A stretch of DNA of 64,000 nt, taken from contig NC_061468.1 in the NCBI RefSeq assembly GCF_022581195.2, forward strand, positions 12,170,001 to 12,234,000. Direction: 5' to 3'. Shown piece by piece: positions 31,531 to 42,071 of this stretch. Both the position numbers and the translations under genes were made by a program. Position 1 is the first letter of the stretch, and each line of letters opens with the position of its first letter. Origin of the DNA: Helicoverpa zea. Its lineage: Eukaryota > Arthropoda > Insecta > Lepidoptera > Noctuidae. Below the pieces are notes generated by a model, which saw nothing but the letters and a program-made list of their open reading frames with translations, made no database searches and was not told where the DNA came from.

Positions 31531-31794
31531 TACTTTTACCTAAAAGTGTCAAAAATACACATACAATAACGTTTGGTTTGAACGGAAATTGGTAAACAAA
31601 AGTCGCACTCCATAGGCTCGATAAGAAAGCACATCTTTTGTCAAATAAATCTATCACGAATTAAATATCAGAGTGAAAATAATTCTATTTTATGACACAT
31701 AAGCTTTCAAAAGTAAGATGAAGTTAAACCTAACGTTAAATACATAACCGCAATATGCGGTTCTCTACGGTGATCTTACCTTCTTACAAACAAA
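31531..31794. other. No gene recognised
   Basis: AT-rich DNA leading into the satellite. Confidence 0.5.
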
Positions 31795-33050
31795 TTACTG
31801 ACATCTTAAACCTGACCTTCCATACTGGGACCTCAAGAAGTAAGACCTAACGTCCCGAAACCAAACATAATGCAAAGTTATGGACTTCCAGCAATCTAAT
31901 TTTGTGCAACGTACTATATTCGAACACAACTTTGAGCAATCTAAAGTAGTAAAAACTACCGTTGAGCAAGCTTGGAAGCGAAATCTAACTAAGAGCAAGC
32001 CAACATAGATAAACCTAACAATGAACAACCCAACATAGTGAAACCTAACGAAGCGAAACCCAACTTTGAGTAACCCAACCATGTGAAACCTAGCTTTGAG
32101 CAACCCAACAGTGAAACCTAACGAAGCGAAACCTAACTTTGAGTAACCCAACCATGTGAAACCTAGCTTTGAGCAACCCAACATAGTGAAACCTAACGAA
32201 GCGAAACCTAACTTTGAGTAACCCAACCATGTGAAACCTAGCTTTGAGCAACCCAACATAGTGAAACCTAACGAAGCGAAACCAAACTTTGAGTAACCCA
32301 ACCATGTGAAACCTAGCTTTGAGCAACCCAACATAGTGAAACCTAACGAAGCGAAACCTAACTTTGAGTAACCCAACCATGTGAAACCTAGCTTTGAGCA
32401 ACCCAACATAGTGAAACCTAACGAAGCGAAACCTAACTTTGAGTAACCCAACCATGTGAAACCTAGCTTTGAGCAACCCAACATAGTGAAACCTAACGAA
32501 GCGAAACCTAACTTTGAGTAACCCAACCATGTGAAACCTAGCTTTGAGCAACCCAACATAGTGAAACGTAACGAAGCGAAACCTAACTTTGAGTAACCCA
32601 ACCATGTGAAACCTAGCTTTGAGCAACCCAACATAGTGAAACCTAACGAAGCGAAACCTAACTTTGAGTAACCCAACCATGTGAAACCTAGCTTTGAGCA
32701 ACCCAACATAGTGAAACGTAACGAAGCGAAACCTAACTTTGAGTAACCCAACCATGTGAAACCTAGCTTTGAGCAACCCAACATAGTGAAACGTAACGAA
32801 GCGAAACCTAACTTTGAGTAACCCAACCATGTGAAACCTAGCTTTGAGCAACCCAACATAGTGAAACGTAACGAAGCGAAACCTAACTTTGAGTAACCCA
32901 ACCATGTGAAACCTAGCTTTGAGCAACCCAACATAGTGAAACCTAACGAAGCGAAACCTAACTTTGAGTAACCCAACCATGTGAAACCTAGCTTTGAGCA
33001 ACCCAACAGTGAAACCTAACGAAGCGAAACCCAACTTTGAGCAATCTAAC
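31795..33050. repeat. 75 bp satellite built from CCTAA-like words
   Basis: From about 32035 to 33040 roughly thirteen units of 75 bp repeat nearly perfectly; 31795-32035 holds diverged copies. Each unit is 30+15+30 bp: two related 30 bp words, one starting ACCTAGCTTTGAGCAACCCA and one ACCTAACTTTGAGTAACCCA, around ACCTAACGAAGCGAA. The CCTAAC words resemble the telomere C-strand. Two minus frames are open throughout because 75 is a multiple of three; I do not call a gene. Confidence 0.92.
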
Positions 33051-33115
33051 TTTTACCTAACGTTTCGCTTCGTAAGGTTTCGCTATGTTGGGTTGCTCAA
33101 AGCTAGGTTTCACAT
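33051..33115. repeat. Inverted satellite segment
   Basis: The satellite sequence reappears as its reverse complement (ACGTTTCGCTTCGTAAGG, TGTTGGGTTGCTCAAAGC, TAGGTTTCACATGG) and leads straight into GGTTA repeats, so the array flips at about 33050. Confidence 0.85.
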
Positions 33116-33142
33116 GGTTAGGTTAGGTTAGGTTAGGTTAGG
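33116..33142 (+). repeat. Telomere-type GGTTA x5
   Basis: Five perfect GGTTA (TTAGG) units, the canonical insect telomere repeat. They are followed by the T-rich (minus-strand A) tail of LINE fragment W. Confidence 0.9.
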
Positions 33143-33328
33143 TTTTTTTTTTTCTTTTTTTTTTTTATTTTTTTTATTTTTTTTTTTTTTTCTTTTCCCG
33201 GTTCATGAGAACAACGGGACCTTATTATTCTGATATTTCTCATGCATACTAGTTCTCGCATTTATGCCTCTCGCACTTTCAAGCATCATACCTCCTTTCA
33301 TGCATCATCTTTTTCACAGGTTTTCAAA
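33143..33328 (-). mobile_element. W: 5'-truncated LINE tail between telomere repeats
   Basis: On -, ~120 bp of 3' sequence ends in a long interrupted A tail. It shares GCTTGAAAGTGCGAGAGGCA and GGTCCCGTTG with the 3' end of X (56443-56645). GGTTA x5 lies on both sides, as expected for insertion into a telomere-type array. Confidence 0.75.
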
Positions 33329-33355
33329 GGTTAGGTTAGGTTAGGTTAGGTTAGG
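33329..33355 (+). repeat. Telomere-type GGTTA x5
   Basis: Five GGTTA units separate W from the poly(T)/poly(A) tail of element Z. Confidence 0.9.
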
Positions 33356-33592
33356 TTTTTTTTTTTTTTTTTTTTTTTTTTTATTGATTTTTGTTTTCAT
33401 TTTTGTGAAGATGTTGTTTTACAATGTTGTTGGCGACGGCAGCTCCCGCGATTTGATACGTTTGCTGCCGTAACCCAAGATGTCGCAAGTTGTTTTATAT
33501 TCTTTTATGGGAGAAGAGTAATATATATTCGGTATTTATAGTATTTTTATAGATAGAATAGATAAATATACAAATAATGAGAGATAATAACT

Positions 33593-35061
33593 TTAAGTAC
33601 CATTGTAGGATTTAAGATTAGAATATATGTGTCGCACGAGCTCCGTATAACTTGCCAGCGCTTCCTCTTTCTTAAGTAGTTCTGGCAAGCTATACGGGTC
33701 AATGTCATAGTACGCGCACAGCGACTCATGGCGCATTCGCCCCGCAGCGAACCTCGGACAATCTGTCAGCAGATGCGTCACTGTCTGGGGTGTACTGGTG
33801 TTACAGGGACAGCAGTCATCCGGAGTGATGTGGAATCGACGTAGGTACGTTTTATGGAAGCCGTGGTTGGTGAGTATTTGTGTTGTATGGAAGTGAATGT
33901 CTGTATGTTTTCGGAATTGTTTGATGTCGGTAAGATTTGGGAAAATATTTTTGGTGTGCTGTCCTTGTTCGCTGGATGAATAGCGTGCCTGCCAAAGGTC
34001 CAGGCTTTGCATGCGGAGTTTATGTTTTACATATGAAATTGGGAAAGAGCTGTAGTCTGGGGTTTTGTGAAGCTGAGTCGCCAGTTTTGCCGCGGCGTCG
34101 GCAGCCTCATTGCCGACATTGCCCCTGTGTGCCTTGACCCATTTTAATGTGATCTGTTTTGTTTCGCGATGCGTGTGTATAATTTTGTGTATCTGTGTGA
34201 CGAGTGGATGTGTGTTGCTTCTGTCTGCTATTGCTAGTAGTGAAGATTGGGAGTCTGTGTAGATGACGGTCCTTTGATATTTGCGAGTCGCCCATTTGCA
34301 GGCCTCCAAGATGGCGAAGAGCTCAGCCTGGAAGACCGTGCAAGAGTCGTGTAGTTTAAGTTTTTTAGTTATGGTCGGTTGTTCTGAGCCACCTGGGTCA
34401 AAGCACACAAAAGCAGCTCCCACAGCACCACTGTCCAGCTTGCTGCCGTCGGTATATATTTGGTGCGTTTCGTCCGTTTCTTGGTGGTCTACATGGGATT
34501 TAGTGATTCTCAAAGCTGGGTGCAGTAGTTCGCGTACAGGTGTGGGACGCTCCAGCAGAATATCTTCTGGTAGAAAGGGAGTGGTATTGGTAAGGCGAGT
34601 TTGCTCGATTTGATGTACCTCGAGGACTCTGAGGTCAAGTGGAATGAGCTGCGCCAGCGCCAGTGCAGCGTTAGTGGACACTGTCCTGAAGGCGCGGATG
34701 GCCTTTAGCGCGAAGCCTCGTTGCAGGCTGGCCAGATCCTTGCGTGCGCTCTTCTGCCTTGCCACTTGACCCCATATTCCCGCAGCGTAGGTGATGATCG
34801 GCTCGATGACATGCAGGTATATGGTGCGTGTGTTTTCGGGGTGTGTGCCCCAGGTTGGCCTCGCGTAGATACACAGTTTGTTGTAAATGCGCGAGGCCTT
34901 ACCTAGCACGTATTTTAGGTGTCTTTTGAATAAGAGCTTTTCATCAATGATGATGCCCAGCAATTTAATTTCAGGCACGAATGCCAAGTCCGTGCCGTCC
35001 ATGTGGAGCTGCACGGACTTGGCCTTCGGCGTGAAAGCAATGACTTGTGTCTTCGCTGGGC
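33593..35061 (-). CDS. Z ORF2, C-terminal part (RT thumb, RNase H, CCHC)
   Basis: Continues the reading frame cut at 39890. It holds the post-catalytic RT region (FGPAKTQVIAFTPKAK), an RNase HI domain with IYTDGSK, the QAELFAI region and TDSQSS, giving the usual acidic residues, and a Cys-rich end (CCPCNTSTPQTVTHLLTDC). RNase H would remove RNA from the cDNA hybrid during target-primed reverse transcription. It has no start of its own and is expressed only if J is removed. Confidence 0.85.
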
Positions 35062-35068
35062 CAAAATT
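35062..35068. repeat. Target-site duplication of J, left copy
   Basis: CAAAATT here and at 39890-39896 bracket the J insertion in the middle of Z ORF2. Confidence 0.75.
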
Positions 35069-35261
35069 GAGTTTAACTTTATTTTATTTTATTTTTTTAT
35101 TTTATTTTATTTGAAAGGAATAACAAACAGCAGTATATTACACAGTAGGCATACAATATAGAGCTTATAATAAAGTAACAAATATACTACTCAACACGTT
35201 ATCCACAGATTACAATACAGAATAACTAGCTATAGTGGAATACATTAAAAAGACTTATTAG

Positions 35262-38147
35262 CTAATTACCAGAGTTGTGATCCCTTAATATAGTTATGAT
35301 TTCGCTCTTAAACACATCTTTGCTGAGAAACATGATATCAGTAGAGCCAAACTGTTTATTGTAGGTGTCAACCAAGCGGTGCAATGGCGAGCGGACGCCT
35401 GCATTCGTTTTACACACTGGAGTAGCAAATAGGCGTCTCGAACGAACTTGTCGACCGATTACAGTACGAGGGATCAGGAAGCACAACCTGTTCACAAGAT
35501 CAGTACAATCAAATTTATTGCGGCATATACTAAACAGAGTTAACATGTCAAGTAGGGTGCGACGGGATTGTAGGGTCATGATGTTGTATTTTTCAAGTAA
35601 CGGTTGATAAGACATTCTCGATTTACAGCATTTGTAATGCATGGAACGAAGGTACTTACGTTGAACCAACTCTATTATCTCGACGTACTTTTTGTAGTGA
35701 GGGTTCCAAATGGGTATTGCATATTCAAGTTGTGGTCGTATTATCGATTTGTATAGGTGTAAGTACGTAGAAGGTCGATGGAATTCTCTTGATGCTCTCA
35801 TTACGAAACCAAACATTTTATAAGCCTTATTAACTATATTATCTACATGGGTGTCAAGATGGAGTTTCGAGTCCAGATTTACGCCAAGGTCACGGAGGGA
35901 TGAGACTTTATTTAGAGCAGTGTTTCCGAGAAAATAATCGAAATTCTTTACAAGTTTTTTCTTAGTAAACGTAATGCTATAACATTTAGAGATATTAAGA
36001 TGAAGCTTATTAACAGTGCAATATTCCGAGAAGCAATCAAGATCCTTTTGAAAATCTAAGCAGTCGGCTTGAACAGCAATATTTTTGTAAATTTTCAAAT
36101 CGTCCGCGTATAATAAAAACTTGGAATTTTTAAAACAATATTTTATGTCGTTTATGAACAATATGAACAAAAGGGGCCCCAAAATTGAGCCTTGGGGGAC
36201 TCCCGAAGTGACCCTTACCGTACGAGATTCAAACCCATTGATGACAACTTTCTGAGTCCTATTAGTAACATACGACACGAACCAACGCAATAAATCTCCT
36301 CTAATGCCGTTGAATGCGATTTTGTTGAGCAAGAGCTCATGATCCACCTTATCGAACGCCTTTTGGAAGTCTGTATAGACAGCATCTATTTGATCCCTGT
36401 TGTCTAAGCCTTCAAACAGATGTGTTGTGAAAATAAGGAGATTACTTATACAGGACCTTCCCCTGATAAACCCGTGTTGTTCTTTTAAAATTACACGATG
36501 AATGAAAGGGTAAATCTCATTATGAACTAATCTTTCAAAAAGCTTAGAAAGCCCAGACAACAACGAGATGGGACGATATGTAGATACGTCACTCTTGGAG
36601 CCGCCTTTATGGATTGGAACAATGTTTGCTCGTTTCCAGACATCAGGGAATACACCACTGGCAAGACATTTATTGTATAATATAAACAAGGGAAAGCACA
36701 ATGTGTCACAAGTATTTTTTAAAAAGATTGACGGAATACCGTCTGGTCCTGGACCCTTAGAAGCATCTAATGACTTGAGTGCTTTTTTAATTTTGTATAA
36801 AGAGAAATGCAAATTACAAATATTATTGTCGTTATGGGGATTATCGGGAGGCGGTACCCATGACATATGATCGAAAGTAGACGCTTCATAAACGGATTGG
36901 AAAAAAGTTGAAAACAAGTTACAAGTAGTTGTAGGGTCATTGGAAGACTGTTGGCGATAGTAAACTGTACCTGGAATACTATTAGTGGGATTACGATTAG
37001 AAATGTACGTCCAAAATGCTTTAACGTTATTGGCGACGCTGTCCTCTACAAAATTCATGTATTTTTTATAACATATGTCCGCCTGTTTCTTAAATTTCGC
37101 TCTGTAAATAGAAAACAGTTCGTAGTCAGAAATATTTCCATATTTCTTCCACTTAATCCATGCTCGAGATTTCATTTTAAATAAATGCAAAAGAGATTTA
37201 GTGAACCAGTATGGGAATTTCAGATTTTTGGGCTTGTGTGTGGGAGTATGTAATTTAATGATTTCGTAAATTTTCTCGTAAAAGATCGATACGGCTTCAT
37301 CAGGTGGAAATTTATCGAGTAAGGTATTCCAATCAGTGTTTCCGATGTCTGAATTTATTGCATTGTAATTAGATTTGCGATAATTTAGTGGTTTTATATT
37401 TGACTTCGTTGTCATTCGCGAGGGTTTTTTAAATGGTATTTGTATAAAAAAGGGAGGATGGTGGGTGTCTATAGGTAAGAGCGGAGTATTAGGATTAAGA
37501 GCGACGGCATGCATATTACAATAAATCAGGTCGAGAACACGTCCATTACAGTTTTTGAAATTATTAAATTGATTAAGGTCAAATAGTGAGCAAAAGTTTA
37601 GTAGATGCCTGCTAGTCCTAGAATAGGTATTATTATTGGCACATACCATGTATGACGTTGCATTAACCCAGTTAAGTTCAGGTAGATTAAAGTCACCCGA
37701 AAAAATAATGTGTTCTATACTAGGGTCGTCAAATAATTTCGATAACGCATTAATGAAGTTTATATAAATTTCTTCCGAAGTGCTTGGTGGTATATAGGTG
37801 ACACAGACAAGTAGATTTTTACAACCATAAAGGGGGACCTTAACTATTTGATGCTCTGGTAAAATTAAAGGGGGTGAGAGTGTGAGGCTAGATGGAATAA
37901 GTTCTTTAAAGATAGCTATTAGGACGCCTCCGCCGTCTTTTTTATTTGAAACTGCTCGATCGCGATCATGTCTGAACACTGTGTATCGAGAGTCAATAAA
38001 TTCACTATCGGAGATATCCGGCGTCAACCAAGTCTCAGTCAAGATGATAATGTCGTATGCATGTGATAATATATTAATGTATAATGTGTTCAGCTTGGTC
38101 CTGATCCCTCGACAGTTTTGGTAGTAAATTGACAGATTATCCAACAT
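35262..38147 (-). CDS. J ORF2: APE endonuclease-reverse transcriptase, 961 aa
   Basis: Nicks chromosomal DNA and primes reverse transcription there. The N-terminal endonuclease shows YQNCRG near residue 10, TETWL near 37, GDFNLPELNW near 150 and a THHPPF region near 230. RT motifs include SKGPGPDGIP, PISLLSGLSKLFER, DFQKAFDKVDH, GVPQGSILGPLLFILFINDI and the catalytic YADD. A C-terminal region follows, with no RNase H. Length is normal for the superfamily and there are no stops. The gap to ORF1 is 317 nt, so the two are separate. Confidence 0.92.
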   Translation of the reverse strand: MLDNLSIYYQNCRGIRTKLNTLYINILSHAYDIIILTETWLTPDISDSEFIDSRYTVFRHDRDRAVSNKKDGGGVLIAIFKELIPSSLTLSPPLILPEHQIVKVPLYGCKNLLVCVTYIPPSTSEEIYINFINALSKLFDDPSIEHIIFSGDFNLPELNWVNATSYMVCANNNTYSRTSRHLLNFCSLFDLNQFNNFKNCNGRVLDLIYCNMHAVALNPNTPLLPIDTHHPPFFIQIPFKKPSRMTTKSNIKPLNYRKSNYNAINSDIGNTDWNTLLDKFPPDEAVSIFYEKIYEIIKLHTPTHKPKNLKFPYWFTKSLLHLFKMKSRAWIKWKKYGNISDYELFSIYRAKFKKQADICYKKYMNFVEDSVANNVKAFWTYISNRNPTNSIPGTVYYRQQSSNDPTTTCNLFSTFFQSVYEASTFDHMSWVPPPDNPHNDNNICNLHFSLYKIKKALKSLDASKGPGPDGIPSIFLKNTCDTLCFPLFILYNKCLASGVFPDVWKRANIVPIHKGGSKSDVSTYRPISLLSGLSKLFERLVHNEIYPFIHRVILKEQHGFIRGRSCISNLLIFTTHLFEGLDNRDQIDAVYTDFQKAFDKVDHELLLNKIAFNGIRGDLLRWFVSYVTNRTQKVVINGFESRTVRVTSGVPQGSILGPLLFILFINDIKYCFKNSKFLLYADDLKIYKNIAVQADCLDFQKDLDCFSEYCTVNKLHLNISKCYSITFTKKKLVKNFDYFLGNTALNKVSSLRDLGVNLDSKLHLDTHVDNIVNKAYKMFGFVMRASREFHRPSTYLHLYKSIIRPQLEYAIPIWNPHYKKYVEIIELVQRKYLRSMHYKCCKSRMSYQPLLEKYNIMTLQSRRTLLDMLTLFSICRNKFDCTDLVNRLCFLIPRTVIGRQVRSRRLFATPVCKTNAGVRSPLHRLVDTYNKQFGSTDIMFLSKDVFKSEIITILRDHNSGN

Positions 38148-38464
38148 TTTTAAATTTAATAGAAATAGGAGTATTAGTTATAAGTGTTAAATTAGAATAT
38201 TTTAAACAGAAATTTAAGCATACGTTTAAGACGCACCGTACTTGTTTACAAAAATTAAGAGTAAATAAAGCAACTAAGTTTGAAAATAGAGCGATAAACG
38301 TGTACAACATATGAAGGCAACCAAAAAATAAGTACTTAATGCTACTAGTTGACCGGCACTTAATTATTGTTGTAAACCATTTAAAATTTGCTACATGGAA
38401 TATTAAAGTAAAAAGTGAACCATTCAATGCAAAATTAGAAAATGCGACAAGTGACTGAATACGA

Positions 38465-39493
38465 TTAACGGGTTTGTTCAGCAGCCGTAGTTGTAGGTAT
38501 GGGATTTGGCTTAATCTTCTTGGATATGTCCTCTTCCGAACGTATGGCGTACGTAGAGGAATCTTCAGATTCCTTAACCAAGACCGTTGCATTCCTGACC
38601 CACACGAATTTGAATTTGTTTGACTTAGCGGCTTCACGACATTTTCGAAATAACTCCTTGTTGCGCAGCGTTAGGTGCTCGTTCATATAAATACGACAAG
38701 GTGCACCAGTGAGGCCTATGCGATCCGAAGTCAGACCTTTAGATAACCGGTATGCACTGAGGACATTGTCACGCATAAGTTTAGACGTAAATTTGACTAT
38801 GACATTCTTCGGACGATTATTTTGTGGATGTGCATGTGGGACCCGGTGAATGGATATTATATCCTTCGACGTCAAGGACATGTTGAGTGCTGAACCAATT
38901 GATTGAAGTACAGTAATTAAATTCTCACCGCGTTTTTCTGGCATATTTCCTATCTCTACGTTACACTGTCTTGCCTGTTGCTCTAGAGAATCGATCTTTC
39001 TTTCCAATAATTCAACAGTCGAGGCTGCCGAGTTATTCACATGTCGTTCCAGCACCGTCAGACGTTTTTCACAATCCGCATAGTTATCCGAGTTAAAATT
39101 AACTGTAGACTTCAACTCCGTGACAATCTGTGACAATTCTTTATGTTTTGTGTCAAATTGCGACATATCTTTTTTAATAACGAGATATTCTGCACGAAGT
39201 TCCTTAATGTCGTTTTGAATTTGGGCCGAAATGAGCGACAATGTATTGAATTCTTCCCGAAGGTTGTTAATATTCGCAGTAATGGTCGTGAACTGGTTAT
39301 TCATATCAACTCGGAGATCGCCAATATTCTTCGTCAACTTATCAGACAACAAGGCAATCGCCTGAGTAACATCTGCCTCACAGTCAGGCTGCTTCCGTTT
39401 TCCGCTTCTCAGGGTGACATTAGTACCAGGTACATTATCCGTGCACAAGTCAGGGTTCGATTTGCTCATTTTGCTATCCGGTGAACGCATCAT
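38465..39493 (-). CDS. J ORF1: coiled-coil RNA-binding protein, ~342 aa
   Basis: LINE ORF1 proteins coat the element RNA. The open frame starts at 39619, but its first 42 residues are hydrophobic and atypical, so I prefer the ATG at 39493 (MRSPDSKMSK). A long heptad-like region (TNINDLR to ERKIDSLEQQ type) predicts a coiled coil, followed by a basic domain with VIVKFTSKLMRD and IYMNEHLT, typical of LINE ORF1 proteins lacking CCHC knuckles. Function is inferred from position and architecture. Confidence 0.75.
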   Translation of the reverse strand: MMRSPDSKMSKSNPDLCTDNVPGTNVTLRSGKRKQPDCEADVTQAIALLSDKLTKNIGDLRVDMNNQFTTITANINNLREEFNTLSLISAQIQNDIKELRAEYLVIKKDMSQFDTKHKELSQIVTELKSTVNFNSDNYADCEKRLTVLERHVNNSAASTVELLERKIDSLEQQARQCNVEIGNMPEKRGENLITVLQSIGSALNMSLTSKDIISIHRVPHAHPQNNRPKNVIVKFTSKLMRDNVLSAYRLSKGLTSDRIGLTGAPCRIYMNEHLTLRNKELFRKCREAAKSNKFKFVWVRNATVLVKESEDSSTYAIRSEEDISKKIKPNPIPTTTAAEQTR

Positions 39494-39600
39494 GTTGGTG
39501 TTAATAATAACAAAATGAAAGATTTTAAATGTTAAAAATGTAGCAGCAAGCGCAATATAGCAGATACCAGTGCAGAAATTCGCACCGCAAAACTCACGCA

Positions 39601-39672
39601 CAGTTGGCTCAGTGGTCAAGTGGGCTCCCTCACTCGCCGCGCACGCTCGGCCGCCGGTTCGCGCCCCGCGAT
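39601..39672 (+). promoter_or_regulatory. tRNA-like pol III box pair opposite the J leader
   Basis: On +, TTGGCTCAGTGGTCAAG resembles a tRNA A box and GGTTCGCGCCCC, ~45 bp later, resembles a B box. It lies antisense within the J 5' UTR. It could be a captured SINE head or chance; a full cloverleaf was not found. Confidence 0.35.
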
Positions 39673-39889
39673 GTGCAACACTTTTTCAACTCAAAAATAT
39701 TTCTTCGAAACACTTCGACGAACAACCAGGTGACAGGGACAGCGCTCTACGGTTCTCAAGATGGCGCAGACAATATACGGCACTTCACGCAAGATAGTAA
39801 GAGAGGTACCGATAATTTAAAAAGCAAATTAAAAGCAAGCAACTCCGGGTAACTGCTAAAGTCGACAGCACGTCCACCAACAACTAGCT

Positions 39890-42071
39890 CAAAATTCAAA
39901 CTGTATTTAGTACCCCAGTTACTGATTTCGGACAGGACGGTATTTGACATGGTCTGCAGTTCTTCATTATTGTCCGCGGTGACTATGAGGAGGACATCAT
40001 CCGCAAAGGCCTGCATGTGGCATCCCGCTGGCAGCTGCATGTCTAGGAGGTCATCCAAGATCATGTTCCACAAAACAGGGCCACACGCAGACCCCTGTAT
40101 GCACCCCTTAGTGAGTTTCTTGCATACCCGCACTCCGGCGTGATCTAACGTGACAACTCGGTCCCTGACGTAGTCCTTGATGAGCCCGTAGATGTTGTTG
40201 GGCACATCAAGGTTGGCCAGACGTTGGAAGAGTGCAGGCCACCAAGCGTTGTCAAACGCCACCCTGATGTCTAAAGAGACCGCGATAACCAGTTTTTTCT
40301 GTTCTTTTGCGTGACGGATGAAATTCAACGCGGTGTGAACGGCTAAAGTCGTGTTCTTCTGTTGCCGAAAACCAAACTGGTTGTTATTTAATTTGTTCTC
40401 CGACTCCGCTTTATGGATAACTCTTTTGATGAATAATTTCTCCAGTAGCTTCCCGAAGACTGGCAGCAGGCCTATGGGTCGAAAAGATTTGAGGTCTGTA
40501 TGGTCGTCTTTGCCCGGTTTGGGAATGATTTTTACATAGGCCTCCTTCCACGCTCCGGGAAAGTACCGGAGAGAAAGACACCTATTAAGAATATCCGTCA
40601 TGAGACGGGGGTATATTTTTGTGAAGTGTAAGCAAATGTCAGATGTTAGGTTGTCCAATCCGGGAGCTTTTCTCGGGTTTATGGAGTTTAGTTGCTCAAG
40701 CACCTCTTCCTCCGTGAAGGGGAGATCATCCGGGGTGTTCATGGAATAGTTGTTGAAGTGTGTGCGCAGCTGTCTTTGCTCTGGAGTTTGGTCCAGTGAA
40801 TCATCGGGGTAGAAGTGCTTGAGCAAGGCGTTTGCAGTCTCTTCTGCATCAGCCGTATACCTATCTCCTATTTTTAGTGTGGTGGGAGGTCTTCTCGGTG
40901 CCGTTTCCTTAAGGAGGCGATTGGTGAGGGACCAGACGTTCTCTCTGGTTTGTAGCTCGCAGAACTTACGGAAGCTTTCGGTGGATGCGCTTTTCATTTC
41001 ATCACTATACTGCTTCTTTTTGATGACCTGTTCCTCAAGCAGGGCATCAAGGGGCTGGCCAGATAGTTTTGCCGAGTGAATTTGCCGGTGAAGGCTTATG
41101 ACTTCCCCCTTGAGCCGCTGTAGCGTATCGCTCCACCATGGAGGCTTCTGCTTGGCTTTTCCACTTCTGATGGGCATCGTTTCCTTGCAGCAATCTCGTA
41201 TCAACGATGTTATACGACTGATGAGAGCCTCGAGTTGTTCCTTGTCTAGAGTGCTGACGTCGCTATCGAGTATGTCGGAAAGTGCCACCTCTTGCAGCAC
41301 GGCATCCCTGAATGCTGCCCAGTCCGCTTTTTCGGTGTTAAACATGAAAGTTGAGACGTTGCCTGTACCAGATGATGTTGGTTTCTCTGTGTTTATGTGA
41401 AACTCTATGGCATTATGCTGTGACGTGGTGCAGCATTCAAGGTTGACCTTCCACTCTCCGACCATATCGAAGGCTTGGCCGGACGCTAATGTCACGTCTA
41501 TGATAGACGATCGATCGCGCCCGTGCGTCACCGTCTCGAATGTCGGAGTGTCGCCAGTGTTGCAGATGAACATGTCATTAGTGTGTGCTAATTCCATTAA
41601 GTCGTTGCCTCTCGGATTTGATCTAGTGCTTCCCCATGCTGGGTGCCAGCCGTTGAAGTCACCTCCAAGTATGCACTTGTAGCGCAATGTAGCTTTGAGA
41701 AAGTAGTCGATGGCTGCTAGCGTGGACGATGTGTCGTCGTTAGGTTCCACATAAGCGGATCCTAGGTACAATTTCTGATGACCGGTCTTGAGTTGGATGA
41801 CGCATAGATTGGCAGTCGATAGACTGGACTCTCCCAAAACCACAGCGCGCCCCTGCTTCACAAGAATGCACGCTTTGACGTTAGACCCCCTCGAGTACTG
41901 GAAGATGTCTATTCCGGAAATCGGCTTCACCTCTTTGCCAGAACCTATATATGGCTCGGACAACAAGGCGATGTCGTATTGGTCATTATAAAAATATGTA
42001 AAAAATTCGTGAAGACTATTTTTAGATCGATCAATGTTACACTGTAAAATTTTAATACGTTTATTGTCCAT
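39890..42071 (-). CDS. Z ORF2, N-terminal part (APE endonuclease and RT)
   Basis: Begins MDNKRIKILQCNIDRSKN. The endonuclease shows QCNIDRS, SEPYIG, GGDFNGWHPAWG and SSIIDVT. The RT shows NPRKAPGLDNL, RPIGLLPVFGKLLEK, NNQFGFR, SLDIRVAFDNAWW, KGCIQGSACGPVLWNMI (R1-type wording) and the catalytic FADD. The true sequence ends at about 39890 where J begins; the open frame runs ~130 nt further into J. The ATG overlaps the ORF1 stop in ATGGACAATAA, suggesting coupled translation. Confidence 0.88.

Larger units (their letters stand above)
35069..39889 (-). mobile_element. J: full-length Jockey/CR1-like LINE, ~4.8 kb
   Basis: On -: a 5' UTR of about 270-400 bp, ORF1, ORF2 and a 3' UTR ending in TAAAA-type repeats (plus strand 35079-35113). 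It sits inside Z ORF2 with a 7 bp target duplication. Both ORFs are open, so this is a candidate active element. Clade is left at Jockey superfamily (CR1/Daphne/Jockey not separated). Confidence 0.88.

Noticed and set aside
31795..33034. Long minus-strand ORFs (403 and 314 codons) with a 25-residue repeat
   Set aside because: They arise because the 75 bp satellite unit is a multiple of three and lacks stops in two frames; no start context, domain or flanking gene structure.
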